Shown piece after piece: positions 1 to 7,214 of a DNA stretch of 14,910 nucleotides. Source of the stretch: CAYLZO01 sp964387775 (lineage in GTDB: Bacteria; Chloroflexota; Anaerolineae; JAAYZQ01); the NCBI GenBank assembly GCA_964387775.1, contig CAYLZO010000126.1, positions 1 through 14,910 on the forward strand. The letters are read 5' to 3'. The position numbers were made by a program, and so were the translations under genes. Each line of letters opens with the position of its first letter. Positions within the stretch are counted from its first letter, which is position 1. The notes beneath the pieces were generated by a model that was given only the letters and a program-made list of their open reading frames with translations, was not told the origin of the DNA and ran no database searches.

Positions 1-1
1 G

Positions 2-2989
2 GCGGTGAGCAGCACCCTGGACCTCGACCAAGTGCTGGACCGCATTCTGGACCAGATGAACCGCGTGATCCCCTGCGATACGTCCAGCGTCATGCTCGTC
101 GAGCAGGATACGGCCCGCATCGTCCGCTCCCACGGCTACGAAGAGTTTGGCGGGGGTGAACGTCTAGAGGGGGTTACGTTTCAGGTTTCCGAGACCCCCA
201 ACCTGGCCGAGATGCGCAGAACCGGCCAGCCATCGCTCGTGGCGGACACCCGCGAATACGACGCCTGGGTCCGCGTCTCCGACTGGGTTCTCTCCTACGC
301 GGGCGCCCCTATCCACGTGCGGGACCGGTGCATCGGCTTCTTGAACGCCAACAGCACGACGCCGGGATTCTTTACTCAGACGCACCTGCATCACCTGCGC
401 GCCTTTGCCGTCCAGGCCGGATTGGCCATCCAAAATGCGCAGTTGTACGAAGAAACGCACCGCCGGCTCGAACACCTGACCGCGCTCCATCAAACCGGCT
501 TGACCATCACGTCCGACCTCAATCTGGTAGAGGTCTTGAACAACCTCTACCACGAGATCGAGCGGATCATGGACGCCGGCGCGTTCTACGTGGCCCTCTA
601 CGACGAGGAAACCGGGCTGATCCACTTTCCCCTGCTGACCGGCAGGGACGGCCCAATCGAGATCGCGCCCCTGGACCTGGACCGCAACCCCGGCATCACG
701 GGCTATGTCCTCCAGACCGGGCAGCCTCTCTACGTGGCCGACATCCAGGCGGCCATGGCCTCGAAAAAGACGCCCTTTGACATCATCCCCCTGGTGGACT
801 TGCCGACCCGCTCCTACATCGGCGTGCCCCTGGCCGTCCGGGATCGCGTCATCGGCGTGCTTTCGGCCCAGAGTTACCGGGCCGGCGCCTATACCCAGGC
901 CGACGTAGAATTGCTGACGACCGTCGCTTCCCAGGCCACCATCGCCATTGAGAACGCCCGGATGTACGACGAGGCCCGGCGGCGCAACCGGGAGCTGGCC
1001 TTGCTCAACCGGGTCATCGCCGCCTCGGCAGCCAGCCGCGAGATCGAGACGATCCTGGAAACCACCTGCCGCGAGCTGGCCCAGGCCTTCGACGTGCCCC
1101 AGGCCGCGGCGGCCCTCTTTGACGAGGACAAGACCGAAGCCGTGGTCGTGGCCGAATACCGCGCCGAGGGGCGCCCCTCGGCGCTGGGCGCAATCATCCC
1201 CGCCGAGGGCAACCCGGCTTCCCAGTACCTGTTGCAGCAAAAGGCGCCGCTGGCTATCAAAGACGCCCAGACCGATCCCCGCCAGGCCCTCATCCGCGAC
1301 CTGCTATGCCGCCGGGGCACCGTCTCCCTGCTCCTGTTGCCCCTGATTATCGAGGGCGAGGTCGTCGGCAGCCTGGGCATAGACGCCCTGAAGCCCCGCC
1401 CCTTCAGCGAGCAAGAGGTGGCCCTGGCCCAGCGCGTGGCCGAGCAGGTCTCGGGGGCGATGGCCCGCGCCCGCCTGGAAGAGACCCAGCGGCGCCTGGG
1501 CACCGCCGTCGAGCAGGCCGCCGAGAGCATCATCATCACCGACACCGAAGCCACCATCACCTACGTCAACCCGGCCTTTGAGCGCATCAGCGGCTACAGC
1601 TACGAGGAGGTCGTCGGCCAGACCCCCCAGATTCTCCAGAGCGGCGAGCACGACGCGGAATTCTACGAGCAGCTGTGGGACAGTCTCTGCGCAGGCAATG
1701 CCTGGCAGGGACGCCTTGTCAATCAAAAGAAGGATGGCAGCCTCCTCATCCAAGACGCCACCATCACGCCGGTGCGGAATGCGGCAGGCCAGATTGTAAG
1801 CTACGTGGGCACCATGCGCGACGTGACCCGCGAGGTCGAGCTGGAGGAGCAGTTCCGCCAGGCACAGAAACTGGAGGCCCTGGGCCGCCTGGCGGGGGGC
1901 GTGGCCCACGACTTTAACAACCTGCTGACCATTATCCACATCAGCAGCCGTCTCCTGGAGCGTAAACTCCACCAAGAGGACCCCCTCCGGGAACACGTGG
2001 AGCGCATCGCCGACGCAGGGGAACGCGCCACCCGGTTGAACAAGCAATTGCTCAGCTTCAGCCGGCGCCAGATCATCGAGCCCCAGGCGATCCAGGTCAA
2101 CGAGGCGGTCAGCGAGCTGAGCCGTATGTTGCAGCGCATCATCGGCGAGGACATCCGGCTCGAACTCGACCTGGGCCAGGACCTCTGGACGGTGAGCGTG
2201 GACCCCTCCCAGTTCGACCAGGTGATCATGAACCTGGTGGTCAACGCCCGTGACGCCATGCCCGAGGGCGGCACCCTGACCATCCGCACCGCGAACACGG
2301 TTCTGGACAAAGCCTACGCCGCCCGCCACATGGAAGCCCGGCCGGGCGAATACGTCCTGCTATCGATCCAGGACACAGGGGTAGGCATGGACGATGAGGT
2401 CAAGTCCCACCTCTTTGAGCCCTTTTTCACCACCAAGGAGGGAGAAAAGGGCACCGGCCTGGGCCTGGCTACGGTCTTTGGCATCGTCAAACAGAGTGGC
2501 GGGCACATTGAGGTCGAGAGCGAGGTGGGACAGGGAGCCACCTTTCGGATCTATTTGCCCCGGGTTCAGCACGCCAAAAGTCCGAGTCCATTGGAGCAAC
2601 CTCCGGCCTCTCCCCGGGGCACCGAGACGGTCTTGCTCGTCGAGGACGAGGACCTGGTCCGCGATCTGACCAAACAGATTCTGACCGTGCACGGCTACCA
2701 GGTCCTGGTTGCCCAAAATGGCCAGGAGGCGCTCCAGGTGAGTGAATCACACCCAGGCCCCATCCATCTGCTGCTCACCGACGTAATCATGCCCCAGATG
2801 GGCGGCCGGGAACTGGCCGAGAAGCTGCGGGCGCAGCGCCCCGAGACGCAGGTCCTCTACATGTCCGGCCACGCCGACGAGGCGCTGGCCCGCCACGGCG
2901 TGTCGCAAGAAGGCGCCGCTTTCGTGGCCAAACCCCTCACCCTGGAAAGCCTGGTCGAGTCGGTGCGGGCCGTGCTCGACCGCCGGTAA
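2..2989 (+). CDS. Hybrid sensor histidine kinase/response regulator (3xGAF-PAS-HisKA-HATPase-REC), 5' partial
   Basis: A sensor kinase that should autophosphorylate on His and pass the phosphate to its own receiver domain. Numbering is from the GTG at base 5. GAF domains lie at about 1-150, 159-321 and 329-495, and a PAS domain at about 500-610 (TYVNPAFERISGYSYEE). HisKA carries the GGVAHDFNNLL box with acceptor His635. The HATPase has N-box residues N743 and N747, DTGVGM at 790-795 and GTGLGL at 816-821. The C-terminal REC domain has the acidic pocket E880-D883, phospho-acceptor Asp926 and Lys976. No membrane segment is visible, so it is probably cytosolic. The frame is open to the window edge and the first GAF begins abruptly, so the GTG is unlikely to be the real start. 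The signal is unknown. No cognate regulator follows; output may go through a phosphorelay elsewhere. Confidence 0.93.
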   Translation, partial: AVSSTLDLDQVLDRILDQMNRVIPCDTSSVMLVEQDTARIVRSHGYEEFGGGERLEGVTFQVSETPNLAEMRRTGQPSLVADTREYDAWVRVSDWVLSYAGAPIHVRDRCIGFLNANSTTPGFFTQTHLHHLRAFAVQAGLAIQNAQLYEETHRRLEHLTALHQTGLTITSDLNLVEVLNNLYHEIERIMDAGAFYVALYDEETGLIHFPLLTGRDGPIEIAPLDLDRNPGITGYVLQTGQPLYVADIQAAMASKKTPFDIIPLVDLPTRSYIGVPLAVRDRVIGVLSAQSYRAGAYTQADVELLTTVASQATIAIENARMYDEARRRNRELALLNRVIAASAASREIETILETTCRELAQAFDVPQAAAALFDEDKTEAVVVAEYRAEGRPSALGAIIPAEGNPASQYLLQQKAPLAIKDAQTDPRQALIRDLLCRRGTVSLLLLPLIIEGEVVGSLGIDALKPRPFSEQEVALAQRVAEQVSGAMARARLEETQRRLGTAVEQAAESIIITDTEATITYVNPAFERISGYSYEEVVGQTPQILQSGEHDAEFYEQLWDSLCAGNAWQGRLVNQKKDGSLLIQDATITPVRNAAGQIVSYVGTMRDVTREVELEEQFRQAQKLEALGRLAGGVAHDFNNLLTIIHISSRLLERKLHQEDPLREHVERIADAGERATRLNKQLLSFSRRQIIEPQAIQVNEAVSELSRMLQRIIGEDIRLELDLGQDLWTVSVDPSQFDQVIMNLVVNARDAMPEGGTLTIRTANTVLDKAYAARHMEARPGEYVLLSIQDTGVGMDDEVKSHLFEPFFTTKEGEKGTGLGLATVFGIVKQSGGHIEVESEVGQGATFRIYLPRVQHAKSPSPLEQPPASPRGTETVLLVEDEDLVRDLTKQILTVHGYQVLVAQNGQEALQVSESHPGPIHLLLTDVIMPQMGGRELAEKLRAQRPETQVLYMSGHADEALARHGVSQEGAAFVAKPLTLESLVESVRAVLDRR

Positions 2990-3086
2990 AGTCCCCCTTT
3001 GCCCGGCGTAATATAGCCCTCGATCCAGCATCTTTTTTGGTGGGGACCGCGCCTGCGCGGGAAAGCTCCCTAGCATCGGGGGATTC

Positions 3087-3115
3087 TTGCCCTTCCCCCT
3101 GCACGGCAGTATAAT
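3087..3115 (+). promoter_or_regulatory. Sigma70-type promoter for the flippase-like gene
   Basis: TTGCCC (3087-3092) and a perfect TATAAT (3110-3115) are separated by exactly 17 bp. The predicted transcript starts near 3122. Its leader is about 33 nt and contains a run of eight T (3135-3142) and the Shine-Dalgarno AGGAGA (3145-3150), four bases before the ATG at 3155. The gap 2990-3154 otherwise holds only a small GC hairpin (3047-3060) with no U-tract after it. I therefore see no convincing terminator for the kinase gene. Confidence 0.7.
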
Positions 3116-3154
3116 GGGCTACCTGAAACCCGACTTTTTTTTCCAGGAGACGCG

Positions 3155-4159
3155 ATGCTTAAGCGATGGCAACTCTGGCTGGGACTGCTCGTCAGCGCGG
3201 TGTTTCTGTACCTGGCGCTGAGGGGCCTGGACCTGAGCCAGGTATGGATGCACATGAAGAACGCCCGCTACTGGTGGCTGCTGCCCGGCGTGGGGATCTA
3301 TTTCTTTGGCGTCTGGGCGCGGACCTGGCGCTGGCACTATATGCTGCGCGCCCTCAAGCCGATCCCGCTGGGGCGGCTCTTTCCCGTGGTGTGCATCGGC
3401 TACATGGGCAACAACATCTATCCCGCCCGCATCGGCGAGCTGCTGCGGGCCTACGTGCTCAAACGCAAGGAGGGCGTGAGCGTCAGCGCCAGCCTGGCCA
3501 CCGTCCTCGTGGAGCGCATTTTCGACGGCGTGGTGATGCTCATCTTTGTCTTTGTCGGGCTGCCCCTGGTGCCCTCGGTGCCCGACGAATGGCGGCAATT
3601 CGTGATCCTCTTCAGCCTGCTCTTTTTCGGCGCGCTGGCCGCCTTTTTCGTCATCGCCGCCTCGCCCCGGCGCGCCCCGGCCCTCTACAACTGGACCATC
3701 GACCGCCTGGTCCCCGAGCGCTTTCGCGAGCCGGCGCGGGGCTTTGCCGACCGCTTCATGGAGGGCCTCTACTTCCTGCGCAGCGGCCGCGACGTGGGCA
3801 TGATTTTCGTCACATCCCTCGTCGTCTGGCTGGCCGAGACGGGCAAGTATTGGTTCGTGATGCACGCCTTTCCCTTTGAGGTGTCGTTTTTTGTGCTGAT
3901 GCTCATGAATGGCGTGGTCAACCTCTTTACCACCATCCCCTCGGCGCCCGGCTACCTGGGCACCTTTGACGAGCCCGGCATCGAGGTGCTCAAGGCATTC
4001 GGCGTGAACGAAAACATCGCCGGGGCCTACACGCTGGTGCTCCACGCGGCGCTGTGGTTCCCCATCACGGCGCTAGGGGCCTACTACATGTGGCGCGAGA
4101 GCCTGACCTGGAGCGATCTGAGCCAGGCCTCCCAGCTCGCCCGAGAAGCTAGTGAGTAA
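3155..4159 (+). CDS. Flippase-like integral membrane protein (LPG synthase TM domain / UPF0104 family)
   Basis: A 334-residue protein with about eight hydrophobic segments (roughly 7-22, 42-56, 72-90, 115-138, 148-168, 215-228, 242-262, 290-312). Family hallmarks are GYMGNNIYPARIGELLRAY at 82-100, the VERIFDG segment at 119-125 and the IPSAPGYLGTFDEPG loop at 261-275. The family is the membrane half of lysylphosphatidylglycerol synthase. Stand-alone versions are thought to flip lipids or lipid-linked sugars, often next to glycosyltransferases. Here there is no C-terminal aminoacyl-transfer domain and no glycosyltransferase neighbour, so the substrate is unknown. The ATG has an AGGAGA site four bases upstream and its own promoter, so it is probably a single-gene unit. 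It converges on the MoaD-like gene. Confidence 0.88.
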   Translation: MLKRWQLWLGLLVSAVFLYLALRGLDLSQVWMHMKNARYWWLLPGVGIYFFGVWARTWRWHYMLRALKPIPLGRLFPVVCIGYMGNNIYPARIGELLRAYVLKRKEGVSVSASLATVLVERIFDGVVMLIFVFVGLPLVPSVPDEWRQFVILFSLLFFGALAAFFVIAASPRRAPALYNWTIDRLVPERFREPARGFADRFMEGLYFLRSGRDVGMIFVTSLVVWLAETGKYWFVMHAFPFEVSFFVLMLMNGVVNLFTTIPSAPGYLGTFDEPGIEVLKAFGVNENIAGAYTLVLHAALWFPITALGAYYMWRESLTWSDLSQASQLAREASE

Positions 4160-4162
4160 GGA

Positions 4163-4211
4163 GCCAGTGGTTGGTGGTCAGTGATCAGTGGACCGTGGAC
4201 CGTGGTCAGGG
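4163..4211. repeat. Tandem heptamer array 1 (GTCAGTG-like words)
   Basis: Seven consecutive 7-bp words begin three bases after the flippase-gene stop: GCCAGTG, GTTGGTG, GTCAGTG, ATCAGTG, GACCGTG, GACCGTG, GTCAGGG, then ATC. The period is exact and the words vary by one to three bases. This resembles the short tandemly repeated heptamers known from cyanobacterial and some other bacterial intergenic regions. It lies between two convergent genes. Confidence 0.85.
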
Positions 4212-4244
4212 ATCGCGAGCCGGTCCCCCAGCGCGGTGCCCGGC

Positions 4245-4307
4245 GGCTGGCGGCTGATAGCTGACGGCTGATAGCTGGCGGCTGATAGCCGATAGCTGGC
4301 CGCTCAG
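4245..4307. repeat. Tandem heptamer array 2 (RGCTGRY words)
   Basis: Eight words in exact 7-bp register (4245-4300) with consensus (A/G)GC(T/C)G(A/G)(T/C): GGCTGGC, GGCTGAT, AGCTGAC, GGCTGAT, AGCTGGC, GGCTGAT, AGCCGAT, AGCTGGC. A ninth, degenerate CGCTCAG runs into the stop codon of the MoaD-like gene (4304-4306). The word family differs from array 1, which ends 33 bp earlier. Confidence 0.88.
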
Positions 4308-4594
4308 CCCCCGGCGACGGGGAGAAACAAGTAGAGCCGGTCGCCGTCTTGGAGGGTGACGGCGGCTGCTTCGTCCAGCGGCACCGGCCGGGCTTCAACA
4401 AAGAGCTGGTAGACCATCTGGTCGAAGGGTTGGCGCAGGCCTTTGCCCTTGAGCCCTTCTTTGAAATCGGGGTGGCGCGCCTTCAACACGTCGAGCACGT
4501 CGGCCGCCGTGGTCCCGTCCGGCACGCTGAGGACGATTTTGCTCTCGCCCACAACTTGTGACAGGGGCGCGCCCAGCTTGACGCTCACTTTCAT
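4304..4594 (-). CDS. MoaD/ThiS-family ubiquitin-fold sulfur-carrier-like protein
   Basis: A 96-residue beta-grasp protein. It has the family's PDGTTAADVLDVLKARHPDF segment, an LQDGDRLYLFLPVAGG ending and a C-terminal Gly-Gly (95-96), the residues adenylated and thiocarboxylated in MoaD, ThiS and archaeal SAMPs. It is longer than E. coli MoaD (about 81 residues) and matches the MoaD-like group with an extra loop (about 47-66). The ATG overlaps the upstream stop as ATGA and has AAGGAGG (4605-4611) ten bases upstream, so the two genes are co-translated. No moaE, moeB, thiF or other molybdopterin gene is nearby. It could serve molybdopterin synthesis, another sulfur transfer, or protein tagging. 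Family assignment is firm; the specific role is open. Confidence 0.85.
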   Translation of the reverse strand: MKVSVKLGAPLSQVVGESKIVLSVPDGTTAADVLDVLKARHPDFKEGLKGKGLRQPFDQMVYQLFVEARPVPLDEAAAVTLQDGDRLYLFLPVAGG

Positions 4595-5280
4595 GGACCC
4601 TCGACCTCCTTCGAGACGCCACCCCGCCGCTGCACTTCACGACGGACCTGGTGCAGGCAGGCGGCCGGATCGGTCAATACCGCGCCGGGTGCAAAGACGA
4701 GGCCGGCCGGCGGTCCCACTTCCGCCTCGGCCACCTCGATACCCAGCACCCCCTCGCGACAGGGGATGGCCAGATCGGCGACGTATTCCACGCCTCGCTC
4801 GCGGAGCGGATACTGCCGCTCGGGCGCCAGCCCCTCCTCGCGGAGCGCGTGATAGAGCCGGTCCACGAACTCGCCGCCCTCGGCAAAGAGGTCGTTGATC
4901 TCTTGCGCCGCCTGGAAGCGATCCCAGGTGGTGTGGATGAACGTGATGCGCCGCCAGCGAAGGCTGACGATGGGTGGCTCGCGCTTTCGCAGCGGCCCGA
5001 GCTGGAGCTTGTAGTAGGGCTCGTCGGCGCGGGGATGGTCCGGCTCGTCGGGCAGCAGATCGCCGCGGGTCACCAGCTCGTGGCCCAGGCGCCGGGCGTA
5101 GTAGTGCACGGCGTATTTCTGCTCGCCAAAGGCCGCCGTGAAGTAAAAGGCCACGTACTCGAAAAAGACACCACGCGGCGCCTTCTTTTCCGGCACGCGA
5201 TACCAACCCCGGTCGCGGGCAATCTCAAAATCGTGGGGGCGGCCCATCACCGCCACGAGCACTCGATCCTCGGGATGCAT
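4591..5280 (-). CDS. Unknown protein, possible C-terminal PD-(D/E)XK-like nuclease fold
   Basis: I do not recognise a named family. The 229-residue reading starts at the ATG at 5280, which has GAGGAG (5289-5294) eight bases and GGAGG (5283-5287) two bases upstream. The frame is open 19 codons further, but that stretch overlaps the promoter. The N-terminal part (1-132) is rich in aromatic and charged residues (DFEIARDRGWYRVPEKKAP, LLPDEPDHPRADEPYYKLQ, RWRRITFIHTTWDRF). The C-terminal part (135-215) runs helix, then EYVADLAIP, then GVLGIEV. The spacing of Asp169 and Glu182 resembles the DUF559/Vsr-like nuclease core (D...ExV), but the lysine of a classic ExK is absent. It is co-transcribed and translationally coupled with the MoaD-like gene. 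The nuclease idea is inference. Confidence 0.8.
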   Translation of the reverse strand: MHPEDRVLVAVMGRPHDFEIARDRGWYRVPEKKAPRGVFFEYVAFYFTAAFGEQKYAVHYYARRLGHELVTRGDLLPDEPDHPRADEPYYKLQLGPLRKREPPIVSLRWRRITFIHTTWDRFQAAQEINDLFAEGGEFVDRLYHALREEGLAPERQYPLRERGVEYVADLAIPCREGVLGIEVAEAEVGPPAGLVFAPGAVLTDPAACLHQVRREVQRRGGVSKEVEGP

Positions 5281-5300
5281 AACCTCCGCTCCTCGCTCCC

Positions 5301-5329
5301 ATTGTACCGGCAAGCCGCAACGGTGCCAA
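5301..5329 (-). promoter_or_regulatory. Sigma70-type promoter of the unknown-protein/moaD-like operon
   Basis: On the minus strand TTGGCA (5324-5329) is followed after exactly 17 bp by TACAAT (5301-5306). Transcription would start near 5294, giving a leader of only about 14 nt that consists largely of the Shine-Dalgarno region before the ATG at 5280. It makes the pair 5280-4304 an independent unit from the DNA glycosylase gene upstream. Confidence 0.7.
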
Positions 5330-5372
5330 GCGCGCAAAGATTCACAGGGCGCCTTGGCGGCAGGGAGCGCCT

Positions 5373-6599
5373 CTAGACCTCCAGGCGGGCGGCCAGCTCC
5401 GCCGGCTCCGAGCGTTCGATGACCAGCCGCTCGCTGCCGTGGAAAGCCATAAACTCGCGCAGCGTCCGGCCAATGGCCGCCGCCAACTCGTCGGTCAGGG
5501 CCTCACCCGGCTCCAGATAGATGGCGCGGACGATCAGCGTGTGGGTCTGGCGGTCGGCCTTGGGGTCGAGACGGCCCACCAGCCGGCCGTGGTGCAGGAT
5601 GGGCATGACGTAGTAGCCGTACTCCCGCTCGGCGGCGGGAGTGTACATCTCGATGCGGTAGTCAAAGCCGAACAGGTCGCGCACCCGCTGCCGGTCCCAG
5701 AGCAGGTTGTCAAAGGGGGAGAGAAGGGCCGTCACCTGGGGGCGGTGCCCGCCAGCCTCGATCTCGTCGACCAGGGGCAGGTCGTCGGGGTGCAGGTAGG
5801 CGACGTCGTCCCAGCCCTCGACCTCAACGGGCAGGAGGGCGCCCTCCCCGGCCAGCTCGGCGATCACCTGGCGGATGGGCGTCTTTTTCTGTTTGTAGTA
5901 CTCACTGGCGTGGCGGTAGGTGGCCACGCCGAAATGGGCCACGCTGCGCAGCGCCGCCCAGCGCCGCCAGTCGGCGACGGTTTGCTGCAACGGCTCGGCG
6001 CTCTCGGGCAACACCCGCTCGGCCAGGTCGTAGTAGCGCTGGAAATTCTCCCGGCGGTCGATCATCACGTAGCCCAGGTCGAACAGGGCCTCCAGCGCCG
6101 TTTTGGCCGGCTTCCAGTCCCACCACCCCTCCCGTCCCTCCCGAGGGTCCTCAAAGTCGCGGGAGGCCAGCGGCCCCTCCTCCTTCACGCGGGCCAGCAC
6201 GGCGTCGAGCAGCGCCTGGCGGTCGTCGCCCAGCCGCCGGGCGATGTAGCGCGGCAATGGCTTGTCGCGTCGGGCGTGCATGACGGGCGCAAACCGGGCA
6301 TAGTCCTCGACGGGGATGAGGCAGGCGGCGTGGGCCCAGCCCTCAAAGAGGCGGCGGTCGGGGTAGAGCAGCGCGTCCAGGTGGGCGCGGTCGTAGAGGC
6401 CGACGCGGCTGAGCATGACCAGGTAGTGGCTGCGGGCCACGACGTTGACCGTGTCGAGCTGCAAGATGCCGATGTAGCGGATGGCGTCCAGCAGCGCCGC
6501 CTTGTCGGCCACGGGCGGCCGGCGGTGCAGGCCCTGCTTGACGACGGCCAGGGCGCGGGCCGCCTCCAGCGAGAGGGTCAGGTCAGCCTCGTGATGCAC
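5373..6599 (-). CDS. YcaQ/AlkX-family winged-helix DNA glycosylase
   Basis: A 408-residue protein collinear with E. coli YcaQ (PF06224, HTH_42), a DNA glycosylase that unhooks interstrand crosslinks and removes N-alkyl purines. Shared blocks: LQLDTVNVVARSHYLV near the N-terminus with the QxD catalytic motif Gln47-Leu-Asp49 (YcaQ-type QxD rather than the AlkZ-type QxQ); SRDFEDPREGREGWWDWKP with WWDW at 159-162; SPFDNLLWDRQRVRDLF; and YGYYVMPILHHGRLVGRLDPKADRQ. The start is GTG (6597-6599) with GAGGTGA just upstream. It overlaps the last 17 bases of the acetyltransferase gene, so it is translationally linked to it. A role in repair of alkylated or crosslinked DNA is well supported by family. 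The exact lesion range is not known. Confidence 0.92.
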   Translation of the reverse strand: MHHEADLTLSLEAARALAVVKQGLHRRPPVADKAALLDAIRYIGILQLDTVNVVARSHYLVMLSRVGLYDRAHLDALLYPDRRLFEGWAHAACLIPVEDYARFAPVMHARRDKPLPRYIARRLGDDRQALLDAVLARVKEEGPLASRDFEDPREGREGWWDWKPAKTALEALFDLGYVMIDRRENFQRYYDLAERVLPESAEPLQQTVADWRRWAALRSVAHFGVATYRHASEYYKQKKTPIRQVIAELAGEGALLPVEVEGWDDVAYLHPDDLPLVDEIEAGGHRPQVTALLSPFDNLLWDRQRVRDLFGFDYRIEMYTPAAEREYGYYVMPILHHGRLVGRLDPKADRQTHTLIVRAIYLEPGEALTDELAAAIGRTLREFMAFHGSERLVIERSEPAELAARLEV

Positions 6600-7197
6600 G
6601 TGTCACCTCGTAGACCAGTCGAACTTTGTCGCGGACGGGGATGCCGGCCAGGCCGGGCACCTCGCCGCCGTGGTGCCGGGCGACGTTGCCCGGGAGCACC
6701 TCGACGATGGAAAAGCCAAAGCGCTGGTAGAGGTCCAGGGCCGGCAGGTCGTCGTTGGTCGTCGCGACCCGAAGGCACTCGAGGCCCTGCCGCCGGACCT
6801 CGTCGCGCAGCACTTTGAGCAGCGCCCGCCCCCCGCCCCGGCCCTGCCAGCCGGGCAAGACGTGGAGCAGGACCAGGGTCAGCGCCCGCCGGTCCGCTTC
6901 GACGGCGTAGGACGCCACGCCGACGATCGTTTCGCCGTCGGCGGCCACGATCGCGGGGCAGGCCAGCGCGTCGTACTGCCGGTCGAAGCAGTCCACGTCG
7001 GTCTCGTCCCAGAAGTGGAAGGCCAGCGCTTCGATCCGGGGGTAGTCTTCCGGCTCGGCGCAGCGGATGGTCAACGGCGGACCCTCCGGCCGGCGCTCCG
7101 CCGCCACGACCTCCAGCCGGGCGTGGGCCAGGCAGACGTACTGCCCCGTCCCCCGGTCCCGGTACCGGGCTTTTGGATCACAAAACGAAAAGTGCAC
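6583..7197 (-). CDS. GNAT-family N-acetyltransferase with a short Cys/His N-terminal extension
   Basis: A 204-residue protein. The GNAT fold covers about 43-200: LTIRCAEPEDYPRIEAL opens it, LHVLPGWQGRGGGRALLKVL carries the acetyl-CoA-binding QGRGGG (118-123), and LYQRFGF (156-162) is the typical C-terminal motif. The acceptor substrate is unknown. Residues 1-42 precede the fold and hold Cys6, Cys22 and His25 (C-x15-C-x2-H). This may be a partial metal-binding knuckle or simply a tail. The start is GTG (7195-7197) with GGAGG eight bases upstream; an ATG two bases earlier is in another frame. It begins 17 bp after the AICAR formyltransferase gene and overlaps the glycosylase gene, so the three probably form one transcript. 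Confidence 0.88.
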   Translation of the reverse strand: MHFSFCDPKARYRDRGTGQYVCLAHARLEVVAAERRPEGPPLTIRCAEPEDYPRIEALAFHFWDETDVDCFDRQYDALACPAIVAADGETIVGVASYAVEADRRALTLVLLHVLPGWQGRGGGRALLKVLRDEVRRQGLECLRVATTNDDLPALDLYQRFGFSIVEVLPGNVARHHGGEVPGLAGIPVRDKVRLVYEVTRASRG

Positions 7198-7214
7198 ATC
7201 GTAGCCTCCGCCGG

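Noticed and set aside
3031..3060. Terminator for the kinase gene
   Set aside because: The GC hairpin at 3047-3060 is short, and the T run lies before it rather than after it on the plus strand.
3119..4045. A 308-codon minus-strand frame
   Set aside because: It is antisense to the flippase-like gene and rich in His, Gln and Asp, the usual mirror of a hydrophobic coding strand.
4163..4307. CRISPR array
   Set aside because: The repeats are 7-bp words with no spacers of 25-45 bp and no cas genes nearby.
5340..5372. Terminator for the YcaQ-type gene
   Set aside because: GGCGC/GCGCC arms can pair on the minus strand, but the loop is long and no U-tract follows.
5439..6818. A 459-codon open frame on the plus strand
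   Set aside because: It is the antisense shadow of the YcaQ-type glycosylase and acetyltransferase genes; no motif or ribosome site supports it.
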